A DNA stretch of 64,000 bases, taken from Pseudomonas sp. GGS8. GTDB lineage: Bacteria; Pseudomonadota; Gammaproteobacteria; Pseudomonadales; Pseudomonadaceae. A program made the translations under genes and the position numbers. The stretch spans positions 1,851,001 through 1,915,000 of the forward strand of contig NZ_JALJWF010000001.1 of assembly GCF_024168645.1 (NCBI RefSeq). Reading direction: 5' to 3'. The notes under the pieces were generated by a model, which was not told the origin of the DNA, searched no databases, and worked only from the letters and a program-made list of their open reading frames with translations. Below are positions 35,285 to 43,918 of the stretch, piece after piece; within the stretch, counting starts at the first letter, position 1, and each line of letters begins with the position of its first letter.

Positions 35285-36970
35285 ATGTCTGATCTACTTT
35301 TTTTCCCTATGTCGATGCCGGACGAGATGTTGCATTCTCGTATCACCCGCTATCACTATCTGTCAGGTAACAGAACCGAAGCAGAAACCTTTCATGATCT
35401 GTTCGACTCGACTCCATTTGGCGTCGGAATGCTTCCTAAACAGATCGAGGTACTCGCAGCGAAGCTGCCGGGGGATAGAGAGCGCAATCTCGACGAGCTC
35501 ATCAGCATCAACACTACTTTTCCAGCCTATCGGCCTTTTTTGGGTATGCGCGACGATACGGAAAAAGGAGCTGACGGGAGCGTTGTTTCTGAAGTGGCGC
35601 GTGTACCGCGTCGAGAAGTAACGGTTCACGGAAAGGCCAGGATCTGTCTCAGCTGCGTACAGCAGGATCTCTTGGAGCTTGGCTATGCCTACTGGCATCG
35701 GTCACACCATATGCCTGGTGTCATGGCCTGCTGGCGTCATGGCGAGCGGCTTATTCATTCCTGCCCAAAGTGCTCTCACCCATTCTATCGGAGATACAAA
35801 TTACTCCCGAGCTTAACCGAACAATGTGTATGCGGTTGGAGTCCGTTAAACGCTGCAGAAGGGACGAAGGCATCGGACGTTGAGATGAAGTTTGCAATTT
35901 TTGCGTATGAAGTTCTCCAACATAATCTTCCACCGGTATGCAGTAAAGTTCTTTACTCCTGCTTTGTTCGGCAGACTAGAAAACGTGGCTTCACTCATGG
36001 CGAACTAATCAGTACTACAAAGTTGATTGATAGCATTAGAGCTAAATTTGGGGATGAGGTTCTGTCGCAGATGGACAGGGCTTTTGACCAAGGGAAGCTT
36101 CAGACCTGGATTAGATTTAGGGTTTATAAAGGCCAGATCGATATGCCGTTAGCCCGCCATTTGATTATCGCGTTTCATCTGTTCGGCAGTGTCGAAAAGT
36201 TTGAATTGTCCTTGAGAAAAGAGTCAATTCTTTTTAGCGCCGCTAATTCTGGGATACCTTCAAAAGTTAAGCAGGGGCGGCCTAGTAAGAAGGATCAGCA
36301 TCGACAGAAAATAGAAATGCTTATAGCGCTGCGCGCGGACATTAACTTAGAACATCTCTGGGCGAATGCTTATCAAGCTACTCGATGGATTACAGAACAT
36401 GATAACTCATGGCTTATGGCGAAACTCCGCGCAGTGAAACACGAGCCTATATCGGCAGAGGAGGCTAGCGACCCACGAGATCCGTCATATGCTGACATCA
36501 TTCAAGCAAGTGTCGATGATTTGTATCGAGTTACGAAAGATCAGAAGCGTGTAAACATCGGCAATCTCCTGAAATTGCTTCCAATCCGCATGAACCCTAT
36601 ACCAGCAATTCGTAAACAGAAATTTCCTTTAGTCACTCAGATGGTTGAGCGTCATCTTGAGTCTGTCTGGCATTTTCGATTAAGGCGCCTGGTGTGGGCT
36701 ATTGCTGAAATGAGAAGGCTAAACCTTCCTTTGAACACTGGAAGTCTCAAGTTAGTCTCAACGGTACCTGCTCAAGTTTTCCCATTACTTTTCAGCTTCT
36801 TTGAGTGGGATCTGGAGCATTTCGTCAAAAACGGCATTGAGCCAGAGGCCTTGCTCAAGTCGACCGGCGTATCGCGGGCCTGGGAAGGCCCTCCCGGCTA
36901 CGATGTGATTTTGGGTGGACATGCATATCGTCGGAGGGGGCCCGGCGTCGAGATCTCGGGGCCGATGTGA
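35285..36970 (+). CDS. TniQ/TnsD-family target-selection protein, copy 2
   Basis: A 561-residue protein with the TniQ N-terminus (LLFFPMSMPDEMLHSRITRYHYLSG). It has zinc motifs C121xxC124, then CWRHGERLIHSCPKC and a downstream CVCGW, so probably two zinc sites where copy 1 shows one clear site. It is diverged from copy 1 over most of its length and visibly AT-richer. It may direct insertion to a second target or to mobile DNA, as TnsE does in Tn7, but that is inference. Confidence 0.88.
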   Translation: MSDLLFFPMSMPDEMLHSRITRYHYLSGNRTEAETFHDLFDSTPFGVGMLPKQIEVLAAKLPGDRERNLDELISINTTFPAYRPFLGMRDDTEKGADGSVVSEVARVPRREVTVHGKARICLSCVQQDLLELGYAYWHRSHHMPGVMACWRHGERLIHSCPKCSHPFYRRYKLLPSLTEQCVCGWSPLNAAEGTKASDVEMKFAIFAYEVLQHNLPPVCSKVLYSCFVRQTRKRGFTHGELISTTKLIDSIRAKFGDEVLSQMDRAFDQGKLQTWIRFRVYKGQIDMPLARHLIIAFHLFGSVEKFELSLRKESILFSAANSGIPSKVKQGRPSKKDQHRQKIEMLIALRADINLEHLWANAYQATRWITEHDNSWLMAKLRAVKHEPISAEEASDPRDPSYADIIQASVDDLYRVTKDQKRVNIGNLLKLLPIRMNPIPAIRKQKFPLVTQMVERHLESVWHFRLRRLVWAIAEMRRLNLPLNTGSLKLVSTVPAQVFPLLFSFFEWDLEHFVKNGIEPEALLKSTGVSRAWEGPPGYDVILGGHAYRRRGPGVEISGPM

Positions 36971-37246
36971 GACCAGGATAGTGAGGAATGCGCCGTCTGG
37001 CAGCGTATCGAGATTGCACTGCGGCGAGGCCATGGCTGACTGAGTCGCCCCTAGTTTCGCAGACACCTCCAAGCCTTCAATCCGATTTTTTTGCAGGAAA
37101 AATAGAAGCCAGCAATCCTATGTTGACTGGCTTCCGCATCAAGATCTCAGCGTTCGCACGATATCCCCTCTCTCAAAACTTACAGAAACCGGCGAGCCGC
37201 GCGGGGATTGCGAACCACAGCCTAACGAGTCGGTGAAGATCCAAGC
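36971..37246. other. Boundary between transposition genes and cargo
   Basis: This is a convergent gap between copy 2 of tniQ and the leftward GTPase operon. It contains an eight-base-stem hairpin (GAAGCCAG at 37105-37112 with CTGGCTTC at 37127-37134) without a T run. Nothing else is recognised. Confidence 0.4.
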
Positions 37247-39271
37247 TTACTTTATATTAAAATCGATATATTCGGCTCTGGCTTTTAGCTTCCGCTCCTC
37301 AGTGAGCTTGAGCGCGTCGTAAACTCGTTTGAGATAGGCTTTGCCTTTCTTAGAGTGCGCGGCCTCATCAATCAAAGAAATCTCAAGAGGATTCTCATCG
37401 GTTAGTCGACCAAATATTTCTGGCTCGAGATTATGCTCGATGAACCGTTTCGCTACCGTCTCTCTCAGGCGCGAACAGCTGTCCCAGTCGAGCCATGAAC
37501 CGCGCCCTAGCCGCCAGTTCGCGAGTTTCTCCGTATCTCGTGAAAATAGTTGGTCTTGGAAGCCCTTGTATACCGTGGTATAGGAATACTGAAGCAACTC
37601 GGCTTGTGATCGAGATTTATAGCCCAAGGCTCGACTCAAGAAAAACGCAGCGAGAAAGTTTTCGTCTGATCGATTTATAGGACCTGAAGCGCTTCGCAAT
37701 GCGATCAGCCAAGGGTCTTCTCCGTAACTGTTAGGTACATCGTCAGGGGACGAGTGTCTGGCGATTGTGACAATCGTCGCCATGCGCCGCACCTCACCAG
37801 TGGCTAAGACTGTGGCAAGCATATTATGGTCTCGGCATAAAGCAGCTAGCCATGCCCGGACAGCTTCAGGATCAGCGTTTTCCGACTCGAGCGCGCGAAT
37901 TAGCTCTTTTGCATCTGCCTTATTGATTATAGTTATTGCTGGCCCGATTCTAGCTGCGCAGAGCATAGCTTTTGCTGCCTCACCTGCGTATTCAGGTGAA
38001 ACGAGTTCTGCCAATTCATCGTCAATACCAGGGTTCTTCCAAAAGGTTGGGAGCAACATGATATCTGGGCGCCGTTCCGCAATTTCTCTCACAACGCTGG
38101 GCTCGAGCCCTGAGATAATTTGCTCGGGTTTCATTTCTGCTAGAGCGTTGGAAGCAACACTAGATAACACGCCTTCTGATACGAGTGCAGAGTGGAAACG
38201 ATTCGGTGAGCGGCGCCAAAGCTCCATGCCAAGGTAGCTACCGATTTCCAGCTGTTCTTCAGCATCGTTGGACTGTTCCAACATTTCGAGAAGAAACTCG
38301 AATACGGCATCATCTACTCTGCCAGTAGTTCGCTTTATAGCTTGGTAGGCCACAAGTTTGCGAATGGACCGGGCCTGCTTTCTCCCGCCATTATCGATGG
38401 CCGACAACGCCGAAACAGCAGTCACCAGATCTGGCGGATGACGTTCCAACAGGCTTTCGTATAGCGAACATAACGGCAACATAGCGCGTCGTCCGCCATC
38501 AACGTCGCCCCCGATGCGTTTAAGGAACTCACGTAGGGTCGACGCAGATGGAGTCGCTAAATCAGCTAACAAAGGCATCACAGCCTCCGAGGCGGCAAGC
38601 TCATCCACCACGATAGCGTTCGGAAATTTCGACCGGAGCTGACGATCTGCCTCCGGCACGAACTGTAGGTCAAGAACGATTCCCTTGCCGGATCGATCCA
38701 TTCCTGAAAGCGTGCAGAAGCCAAACGAACGGCGCAGTCTTGGCCATTGCTGCATCCAGAGGTTTGTCACTACCTGTTCGTCTGCGACAGGGTCGGTGGC
38801 TTCTATGACCACCTGATGTGTCGGATTCGAATACAGAGCATGAAAAATTGATGCAATGCGCTCGGTTGGGTCGATTCCGATTGGTGTTGAACTTGCCGTA
38901 ACAGCAATCGGTTCCACAAAGCGAGACTTTAATTCTTTATCTATGGGACGTCTGAATGTTTCCAGTAGAGGCTTTACGGAAATCAGCCTAGCAAGGTCAG
39001 CATTTTCGATGATTAGCGAGTGAGTCCAGACGCAGCCAGGGCGAGGCATTTCTGGTGCTGACCACGTTCTCGCGAGAACGTATTTTCCGCTTTTTTCGAG
39101 AGGATACCCCGTCAGATAACCACCAGTGGGCGGCTTTAGGCCCGGCCCCGATAGGTCACTCATAACTAGCATAATGCGGGCATCCGACATATCTATCGGA
39201 AGTGAGCTGGAAATAAGTCTGTGACCGTCGCTATAGCCGTGCAGCGCTTGATGGACAAGAATTGTGGACAT
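37247..39271 (-). CDS. GTPase-associated protein 1 (GAP1-N1 type)
   Basis: A 674-residue protein whose first ~110 residues match the GAP1-N1 pattern: VHQALHGYSDGHRLI, LSDLSGPG, GYLTGYPL, YVLARTW, APEMPRPGCVWTHSL. The remainder is helical, corresponding to the middle and C-terminal GAP1 regions. The family is known only as a companion of TRAFAC GTPases in predicted conflict systems, with no biochemical role established to my knowledge. I used the ATG at 39271, which overlaps the upstream stop as TAATG; an ATG at 39286 would add five residues. It is last in the five-gene operon. Confidence 0.85.
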   Translation of the reverse strand: MSTILVHQALHGYSDGHRLISSSLPIDMSDARIMLVMSDLSGPGLKPPTGGYLTGYPLEKSGKYVLARTWSAPEMPRPGCVWTHSLIIENADLARLISVKPLLETFRRPIDKELKSRFVEPIAVTASSTPIGIDPTERIASIFHALYSNPTHQVVIEATDPVADEQVVTNLWMQQWPRLRRSFGFCTLSGMDRSGKGIVLDLQFVPEADRQLRSKFPNAIVVDELAASEAVMPLLADLATPSASTLREFLKRIGGDVDGGRRAMLPLCSLYESLLERHPPDLVTAVSALSAIDNGGRKQARSIRKLVAYQAIKRTTGRVDDAVFEFLLEMLEQSNDAEEQLEIGSYLGMELWRRSPNRFHSALVSEGVLSSVASNALAEMKPEQIISGLEPSVVREIAERRPDIMLLPTFWKNPGIDDELAELVSPEYAGEAAKAMLCAARIGPAITIINKADAKELIRALESENADPEAVRAWLAALCRDHNMLATVLATGEVRRMATIVTIARHSSPDDVPNSYGEDPWLIALRSASGPINRSDENFLAAFFLSRALGYKSRSQAELLQYSYTTVYKGFQDQLFSRDTEKLANWRLGRGSWLDWDSCSRLRETVAKRFIEHNLEPEIFGRLTDENPLEISLIDEAAHSKKGKAYLKRVYDALKLTEERKLKARAEYIDFNIK

Positions 39272-40134
39272 TATTTCATCAGCCATTCTAGTGGCTTAGT
39301 TATATCCGAAGTGACAGTGCTGTCGTCTACGACTTTAATCCGATCGGATGCTCGTTCCAAGTCTCGAAGCTTATCGGTTTCGGGGAAGTTATCATCCTTT
39401 TCCGGATCCTCATAAACACCTCCCTGCGCACTTAGCCCCCACACCTGCCAAATCCAAGGGTCGCGGCTGCTGCGTAAGTACTGGCTTAATAGAGGCAATT
39501 TACTATCAAGAATCTCAGCCGGCGTCAGTTCTTCTCCTTCGACCCTGTCCCATGCTGAGATGAGCAGGGCCAAACGTCTCTCGCCAATATCTAGTTCTCC
39601 AGACATCAGCATCTGCAGGAGATCCACGATCCGTACCTGAGTCGGCGCAAGATCTGCACTCCACTCCACTGGCTCCGTCTTATGGGCTGCGGCCCCCATC
39701 TGCTTCCGCAACGTATTCCACTCAGCGAGCCAAGCCGGCATCTTAATCGTATCGCCGTTGATGATAAGTACGAGCGCCGGTGCTCTAAGCGTTACCAGTG
39801 TCCCCTTGTCCAAATCCCGACGCTCCCACATCCGCGAGAAGTCTTCGCCTGGTAGGTCCGGAAATGACACCTCAACTTTCTGACCACCACCATTTTTCAG
39901 CTGCATTGATACATCCTTTGCACCGCTCAGTTGAGTCCGTTGCTGGATGTTTCCGGCTCGCCAACGCTTGGCTAGGTTGTTAAGGTGCTCGTAGTTGCCA
40001 TTGCTGAGACGATCGAAAGATAGTGCCGTTTTGGACCCGGCCTCACGGACCATGTGCCACAGAGCTGCAAGAAACGTCGTCTTGCCTGACCCGGGCAATC
40101 CCACGATAGAAATGTGAATTTCTCCGTCCATCAC
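39271..40134 (-). CDS. TRAFAC-type GTPase with SAWD motif (double-GTPase 2 type)
   Basis: A 287-residue P-loop GTPase: Walker A GLPGSGKTT at residues 12-20, the G3-like FPDLPGEDF, and SAWDRV in place of the usual NKxD base-recognition motif, then GLSAQGG as G5. Such proteins are usually encoded beside a second, different GTPase, as here. It overlaps the upstream GTPase gene by four bases and touches the downstream GAP1 gene, so a joint complex is likely. Nucleotide preference is inferred. Confidence 0.85.
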   Translation of the reverse strand: MMDGEIHISIVGLPGSGKTTFLAALWHMVREAGSKTALSFDRLSNGNYEHLNNLAKRWRAGNIQQRTQLSGAKDVSMQLKNGGGQKVEVSFPDLPGEDFSRMWERRDLDKGTLVTLRAPALVLIINGDTIKMPAWLAEWNTLRKQMGAAAHKTEPVEWSADLAPTQVRIVDLLQMLMSGELDIGERRLALLISAWDRVEGEELTPAEILDSKLPLLSQYLRSSRDPWIWQVWGLSAQGGVYEDPEKDDNFPETDKLRDLERASDRIKVVDDSTVTSDITKPLEWLMK

Positions 40135-41153
40135 TCATCCCCCGTATCGGTCAGGCGGTCAATCATACGTTCGAAGACTGGGCGTGAACCTTTGACTATC
40201 TCAACTATAGGTTTGTTCGGTTGCAACCAGTATGACAACAGGTCGGCGACTCCATCTCCCCGCTCGATTTGCGTGCAATCCCTTGGCGATGCAGCAACCG
40301 CGAATGAGTCCACTCCGCCCAGGTACGTGGCGTGATCATCTCTGATCGAGGCTACCAAACTTTCGAAATCTTTTAGCACCCGTGTTGGATCCCCAGACAC
40401 GACCACTGAATCCCTTTTGGTCAAAACGATCGCTAGCCGACATCCTTCACGAATCGCCCGCGCTTCGACCAAGGCGTCGACGATTTGGTGTGCGATGGCT
40501 TTCACTTCATGCCGTTGCTTGGGCTCAGCTAATTGAGCGCCATTCACTAGAAGAGTTATGCAATCCGCTCGCCTTATCTCGAAGAACTCATCGGCCTGAG
40601 AAATCTGGTCTGTGACCGACAGGTAGTCCTCACCTGAGCGGTCGCTTATGAACAAGGAAATCAGCCCTAAATCTCCTTGATGCAGATCAAGGTGAAAAAA
40701 CGTTGCATCTGCGCCGCGGATTGTTCGCTCTGTATGCGGAATGTCCCGTCGGGATACCACCCGAGCAAGGTGGCACACCTTCTCAAAGCCGATAAGGGTA
40801 GAGGAGCCTGCAAAAGCTGCTCCTGAGAGGGGGGCCGTCTGTAGGAGATCGAAGACGCCGGCGATTAAGCTAGTCTTCCCCGAGTCGGCGGGTCCTATGA
40901 GGCTGACCGACCTCGAAATGTAACGGCGCTGCAAGTCTGAAGCGTCTTCGCGACGGAGCGTTTCACCGGACGACAGCGCGATTGTTGACTCTGATGGTTT
41001 AGATGGGGCCTCTGTGTCGTCAGCTTCTGGGATATCATCAATGGATAAGATCCCGGCATGAGGGCACTCTCCGACCTCGTACCCTTCCACGCATTTTCCA
41101 TCAGACGCAAAATTACAATCGGCATTTTTACATGCAAGCTGCTGAGTCCCCAT
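40131..41153 (-). CDS. Zn-ribbon-fused TRAFAC-type GTPase (double-GTPase 1 type)
   Basis: A 340-residue protein. The N-terminus carries a cysteine cluster (C8, C13, C21, C30, H32) that looks like a small zinc-binding module, then an acidic linker. The GTPase domain follows with P-loop GPADSGKTSLIAG (about 87-99), G3-like SDRSGEDY and G4 TKRD. The zinc module may be a sensor or partner-docking element. It overlaps the next GTPase gene by four bases and follows the helical gene after four bases. Confidence 0.85.
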   Translation of the reverse strand: MGTQQLACKNADCNFASDGKCVEGYEVGECPHAGILSIDDIPEADDTEAPSKPSESTIALSSGETLRREDASDLQRRYISRSVSLIGPADSGKTSLIAGVFDLLQTAPLSGAAFAGSSTLIGFEKVCHLARVVSRRDIPHTERTIRGADATFFHLDLHQGDLGLISLFISDRSGEDYLSVTDQISQADEFFEIRRADCITLLVNGAQLAEPKQRHEVKAIAHQIVDALVEARAIREGCRLAIVLTKRDSVVVSGDPTRVLKDFESLVASIRDDHATYLGGVDSFAVAASPRDCTQIERGDGVADLLSYWLQPNKPIVEIVKGSRPVFERMIDRLTDTGDE

Positions 41154-41157
41154 TTGA

Positions 41158-42258
41158 TCAATCGCCTACGTGGAGGAAGAGATGCTCACGATAGAAAAGC
41201 TCAGCGAGCTTAGCAGCTGGCATTGAAGCCTCAGATGGCAATCCGGTCATGGTGGCCCACATCTGAAGCCACGCATCATCGAAGCCCATATCGACCCTTT
41301 TCTCTAGAGCGAAATGCAGAGGAGTTGTCACGGGAGAAATCCTCGCACACTTCGTGATCTCAGTGATCCAGTCAGCATCAGCGGCGTTCACTGCTTCAGA
41401 TACCTTGATGCTGGTGGCGGTGACTCCTGCTCGGGTCAGAAGCGATCTTACCGATGCGGGCCCAGGCGATATACTGGTCAATGCACCCAACTCGTTACCC
41501 AAGATCAACGGTTTGAGTGCGGCGTCGATGTCACTAAACGACTTGCCGAGCGTGCCGCTGTGGTCACCGATCAACCACCACAGCATCTGGAGCTCCTCTT
41601 CGCCTAGCCAGACTTGGCGTAAAAGACTGTTCGTTACATGGTTTGAGCCCTTGACGATTTCCCCCAAGGCGTCTTGGGCAGCATCTCGAAGCTGGTTAAG
41701 CTCGCTTTGCCAGAGTGTTGGCGACATCTCAGCTAGTGCCTCTTGCGAGACCTCGAATTTTACTGTTGCCGGTTTGATTTCGAAGTCCTCGGCAGTTGGG
41801 CGCTCGTGCTTTGTCCGGGACAGTTCGGCTAAGGCTCTTCGGGCACGTTCAACGAGGTCCATGGGCAAATCAGGGGTACGCGCTCCCTCGAAGGAAGCGT
41901 TGAGTACCGCGATCGCAGCGTCAGGCATTCTGTTAAGCAAAAGTGAAAGCACGGCGGCTGACAGGAGTTGCAACTCTCTTCGGCAGTCCTTCGGATCAAT
42001 GGTCGAGCCGTTTCCTGACAGAGAGGTAAGTAGGGCCTGATGCTGCTTGTTTAGGGCTTCGACTTTGCCGCCGCTCGCAGCCGCCACAGTCGCAAAAGCG
42101 TAACGGACTAGGACCTCTACGGTATCGACATCTGCGACCGTGGCGGTGTTGATCACGCCTTTCCACCTACGCCCGATGATTTCGCTGTCGTTCATAAACG
42201 CGTCCGCATACCAGCCCGCGAACTCAGCACTCACCTCAGGGACTTTTGTCATGCTCAA
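41158..42258 (-). CDS. GTPase-associated system helical (GASH-type) protein
   Basis: A 366-residue, largely alpha-helical protein with no catalytic motif I can see. The N-terminus (SAEFAGWYADAFMNDSE) and the second half (LWQSELNQLRDAAQDALGE, EEELQMLWWLIGDHS) resemble the GASH family found in GTPase-centred conflict operons; this assignment is from pattern memory and context. It probably serves as a scaffold or adaptor. It overlaps the phosphoesterase gene by four bases. Confidence 0.75.
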   Translation of the reverse strand: MSMTKVPEVSAEFAGWYADAFMNDSEIIGRRWKGVINTATVADVDTVEVLVRYAFATVAAASGGKVEALNKQHQALLTSLSGNGSTIDPKDCRRELQLLSAAVLSLLLNRMPDAAIAVLNASFEGARTPDLPMDLVERARRALAELSRTKHERPTAEDFEIKPATVKFEVSQEALAEMSPTLWQSELNQLRDAAQDALGEIVKGSNHVTNSLLRQVWLGEEELQMLWWLIGDHSGTLGKSFSDIDAALKPLILGNELGALTSISPGPASVRSLLTRAGVTATSIKVSEAVNAADADWITEITKCARISPVTTPLHFALEKRVDMGFDDAWLQMWATMTGLPSEASMPAAKLAELFYREHLFLHVGD

Positions 42259-43565
42259 TTCTCCAGTTTGGCGACTTCAGCCGCGATCTTGTCCATGATG
42301 TCCAACTGTGCTGCGCGGATCAGGGCTCGCCCATATCGCTCCGGCTCAGGGAGCTTCATCTCGCCCGGCTCAAGTAGGTTCAGTGAGACTGCAATTTGTC
42401 GCCGCTGACTACTTGAAAGGCTCCAGAATCGGTAGAGCAAGTCCCGGGTATCTTCCTCACCCATGGTCGCCTCCGCGTCTTGAATTGACTGTGATTCGGA
42501 CAAGTGATCCTGCAATTTAGTGGCTGGAGTCTCTGCCGTCACAGTGTCACAACTGGAACCGCGAAGATCGCCTTCTTCTGGGATCGATATAGAGGAAGCG
42601 AAGTAATCTTTACGCTGAGGACTCTGCATAGCGATGAACATTTCAGGAACATCTTGCAGCCGGCGCTGATAAACCCGAACATCAACGCGTCGCTCCTCTC
42701 CAGCGCCGGCAACCTTCAGCTGAATCAGATTGTATCCCGGGTTGTAAGGCTGCTCGCGACGGGACGGGTTCACCGCGGCTGCTGCGAGGCGTACATAGCT
42801 TGCATCCATATGCAGTCGTTGTTTGTGCTTATGGCCAAAGACTTGAAAGGCGGCGCGAGTATTTAACGCATCCTCGACAACCTCGCCATCCTCAAGCCAG
42901 TCAATAGGGTGGTGGCATAGAACCATGTTCAGTGTGTTTGGTGCAGGATTGAGCACGGTTTGTAGCGGGCTAAGGTAAAGCCCCCGTTCCTTGTCATCCT
43001 GCCCTTCACGACCGGACAGTAGTGTAGATGTCAGCCCATAGATCCTAAGGCTCACACCGGCGTCGAGAACGATGTCTTGATGCCAAAATGGTTTGGATGG
43101 CCATATTTGGCACATAAAACGAGCGGCAAAAGCGTTGTATGCGGCGTGAGCTTCGAGCAAGAGCTGACCGCTAGCGGCGTCGCCAAGTTGCTGTCTTAGT
43201 TTCCATTCGCGATCCTGAAGTGAAGCAGAGGAAATCGCATGCTGCACGTTCTGAATTGGGACGCTTGCCTTGATAACCGCTCGATCCACGTCGTGGTTGC
43301 CCGGTACTACAAAAATGCGCTCCTTAGGGCAGCCGGAGATGTCCGCTAACTGCTCTATCCAGACCTGAGCTGTCTGGTATTCAGCTGGGGCCGCCCGGTA
43401 GGCGATGTCACCCCCAATCAGAATCGCGCCCACTTTACCTAGCGTTTTAACTTGTTCCTGAAGATCACGCATCATACGTGTGCGTATCGAGTAGTCAGGA
43501 TCCATCTCTGGTTGGAGGCATTCTGGTGACTTGAAATGGATGTCAGATATGTGCAGCATCAACAT
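42255..43565 (-). CDS. Calcineurin-like phosphoesterase with C-terminal adaptor-like domain
   Basis: A 436-residue metallophosphatase. Metal ligands are visible in order: SDIHF (D8, H10), GGDIAYR, GNHD, CHHP and FGHKHKQ. After about residue 300 there is a linker, and the last ~60 residues (LLYRFWSLSSSQRRQIAVSL onward) form a small helical domain of the kind named GTPase-associated adaptor domain. It is first in the operon and could be the effector that cleaves a nucleotide or nucleic acid. I chose the ATG at 43565 (GAGGG nine bases upstream) over a GTG at 43604. Confidence 0.87.
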   Translation of the reverse strand: MLMLHISDIHFKSPECLQPEMDPDYSIRTRMMRDLQEQVKTLGKVGAILIGGDIAYRAAPAEYQTAQVWIEQLADISGCPKERIFVVPGNHDVDRAVIKASVPIQNVQHAISSASLQDREWKLRQQLGDAASGQLLLEAHAAYNAFAARFMCQIWPSKPFWHQDIVLDAGVSLRIYGLTSTLLSGREGQDDKERGLYLSPLQTVLNPAPNTLNMVLCHHPIDWLEDGEVVEDALNTRAAFQVFGHKHKQRLHMDASYVRLAAAAVNPSRREQPYNPGYNLIQLKVAGAGEERRVDVRVYQRRLQDVPEMFIAMQSPQRKDYFASSISIPEEGDLRGSSCDTVTAETPATKLQDHLSESQSIQDAEATMGEEDTRDLLYRFWSLSSSQRRQIAVSLNLLEPGEMKLPEPERYGRALIRAAQLDIMDKIAAEVAKLEN

Positions 43566-43604
43566 GAACGCTATCCCTCGCCGCGACTGGCTCGACCCGG
43601 CCAC

Positions 43605-43918
43605 GTGCCAATAAATTATGTGTGAAAGAGCCTAGGCGGGACTAACTACCTAGGCCTACCAGGCAGTCGCCTAGGGTGTGATGTTTCCAACTGCACAACT
43701 CTTCACAAACAGCCGTTGAATTCGCCTCATTCCTTTGTCTCACAGATGCAGATCCTAACTACTCCAAGCAGGCACCGAAACTGAGCCTGAGGGGGGAAGC
43801 AATTCTACACAATCCCTAACTGACGACTACGGTCGCATCTACATCAGCCGCTAAGGATGTTCAGGAATTGCATCAAAGGATGTGCAGCAACGCATTAGTT
43901 AAGCTCGCCGGTTAGGGG
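43605..43918. promoter_or_regulatory. Promoter region of the GTPase operon with three CCTAGG palindromes
   Basis: The 314-base gap upstream of the phosphoesterase gene contains CCTAGG at 43631-43636, 43649-43654 and 43670-43675. They lie 18 and 21 bases apart, about two DNA turns, a plausible operator array for the leftward operon. The rest of the gap (43676-43918) shows nothing I recognise, and no clear terminator for the upstream protease gene. Confidence 0.45.

Noticed and set aside
33160..36970. CRISPR-associated transposon (dual TniQ)
   Set aside because: No cas genes, CRISPR repeats or guide RNA were seen anywhere in the element.
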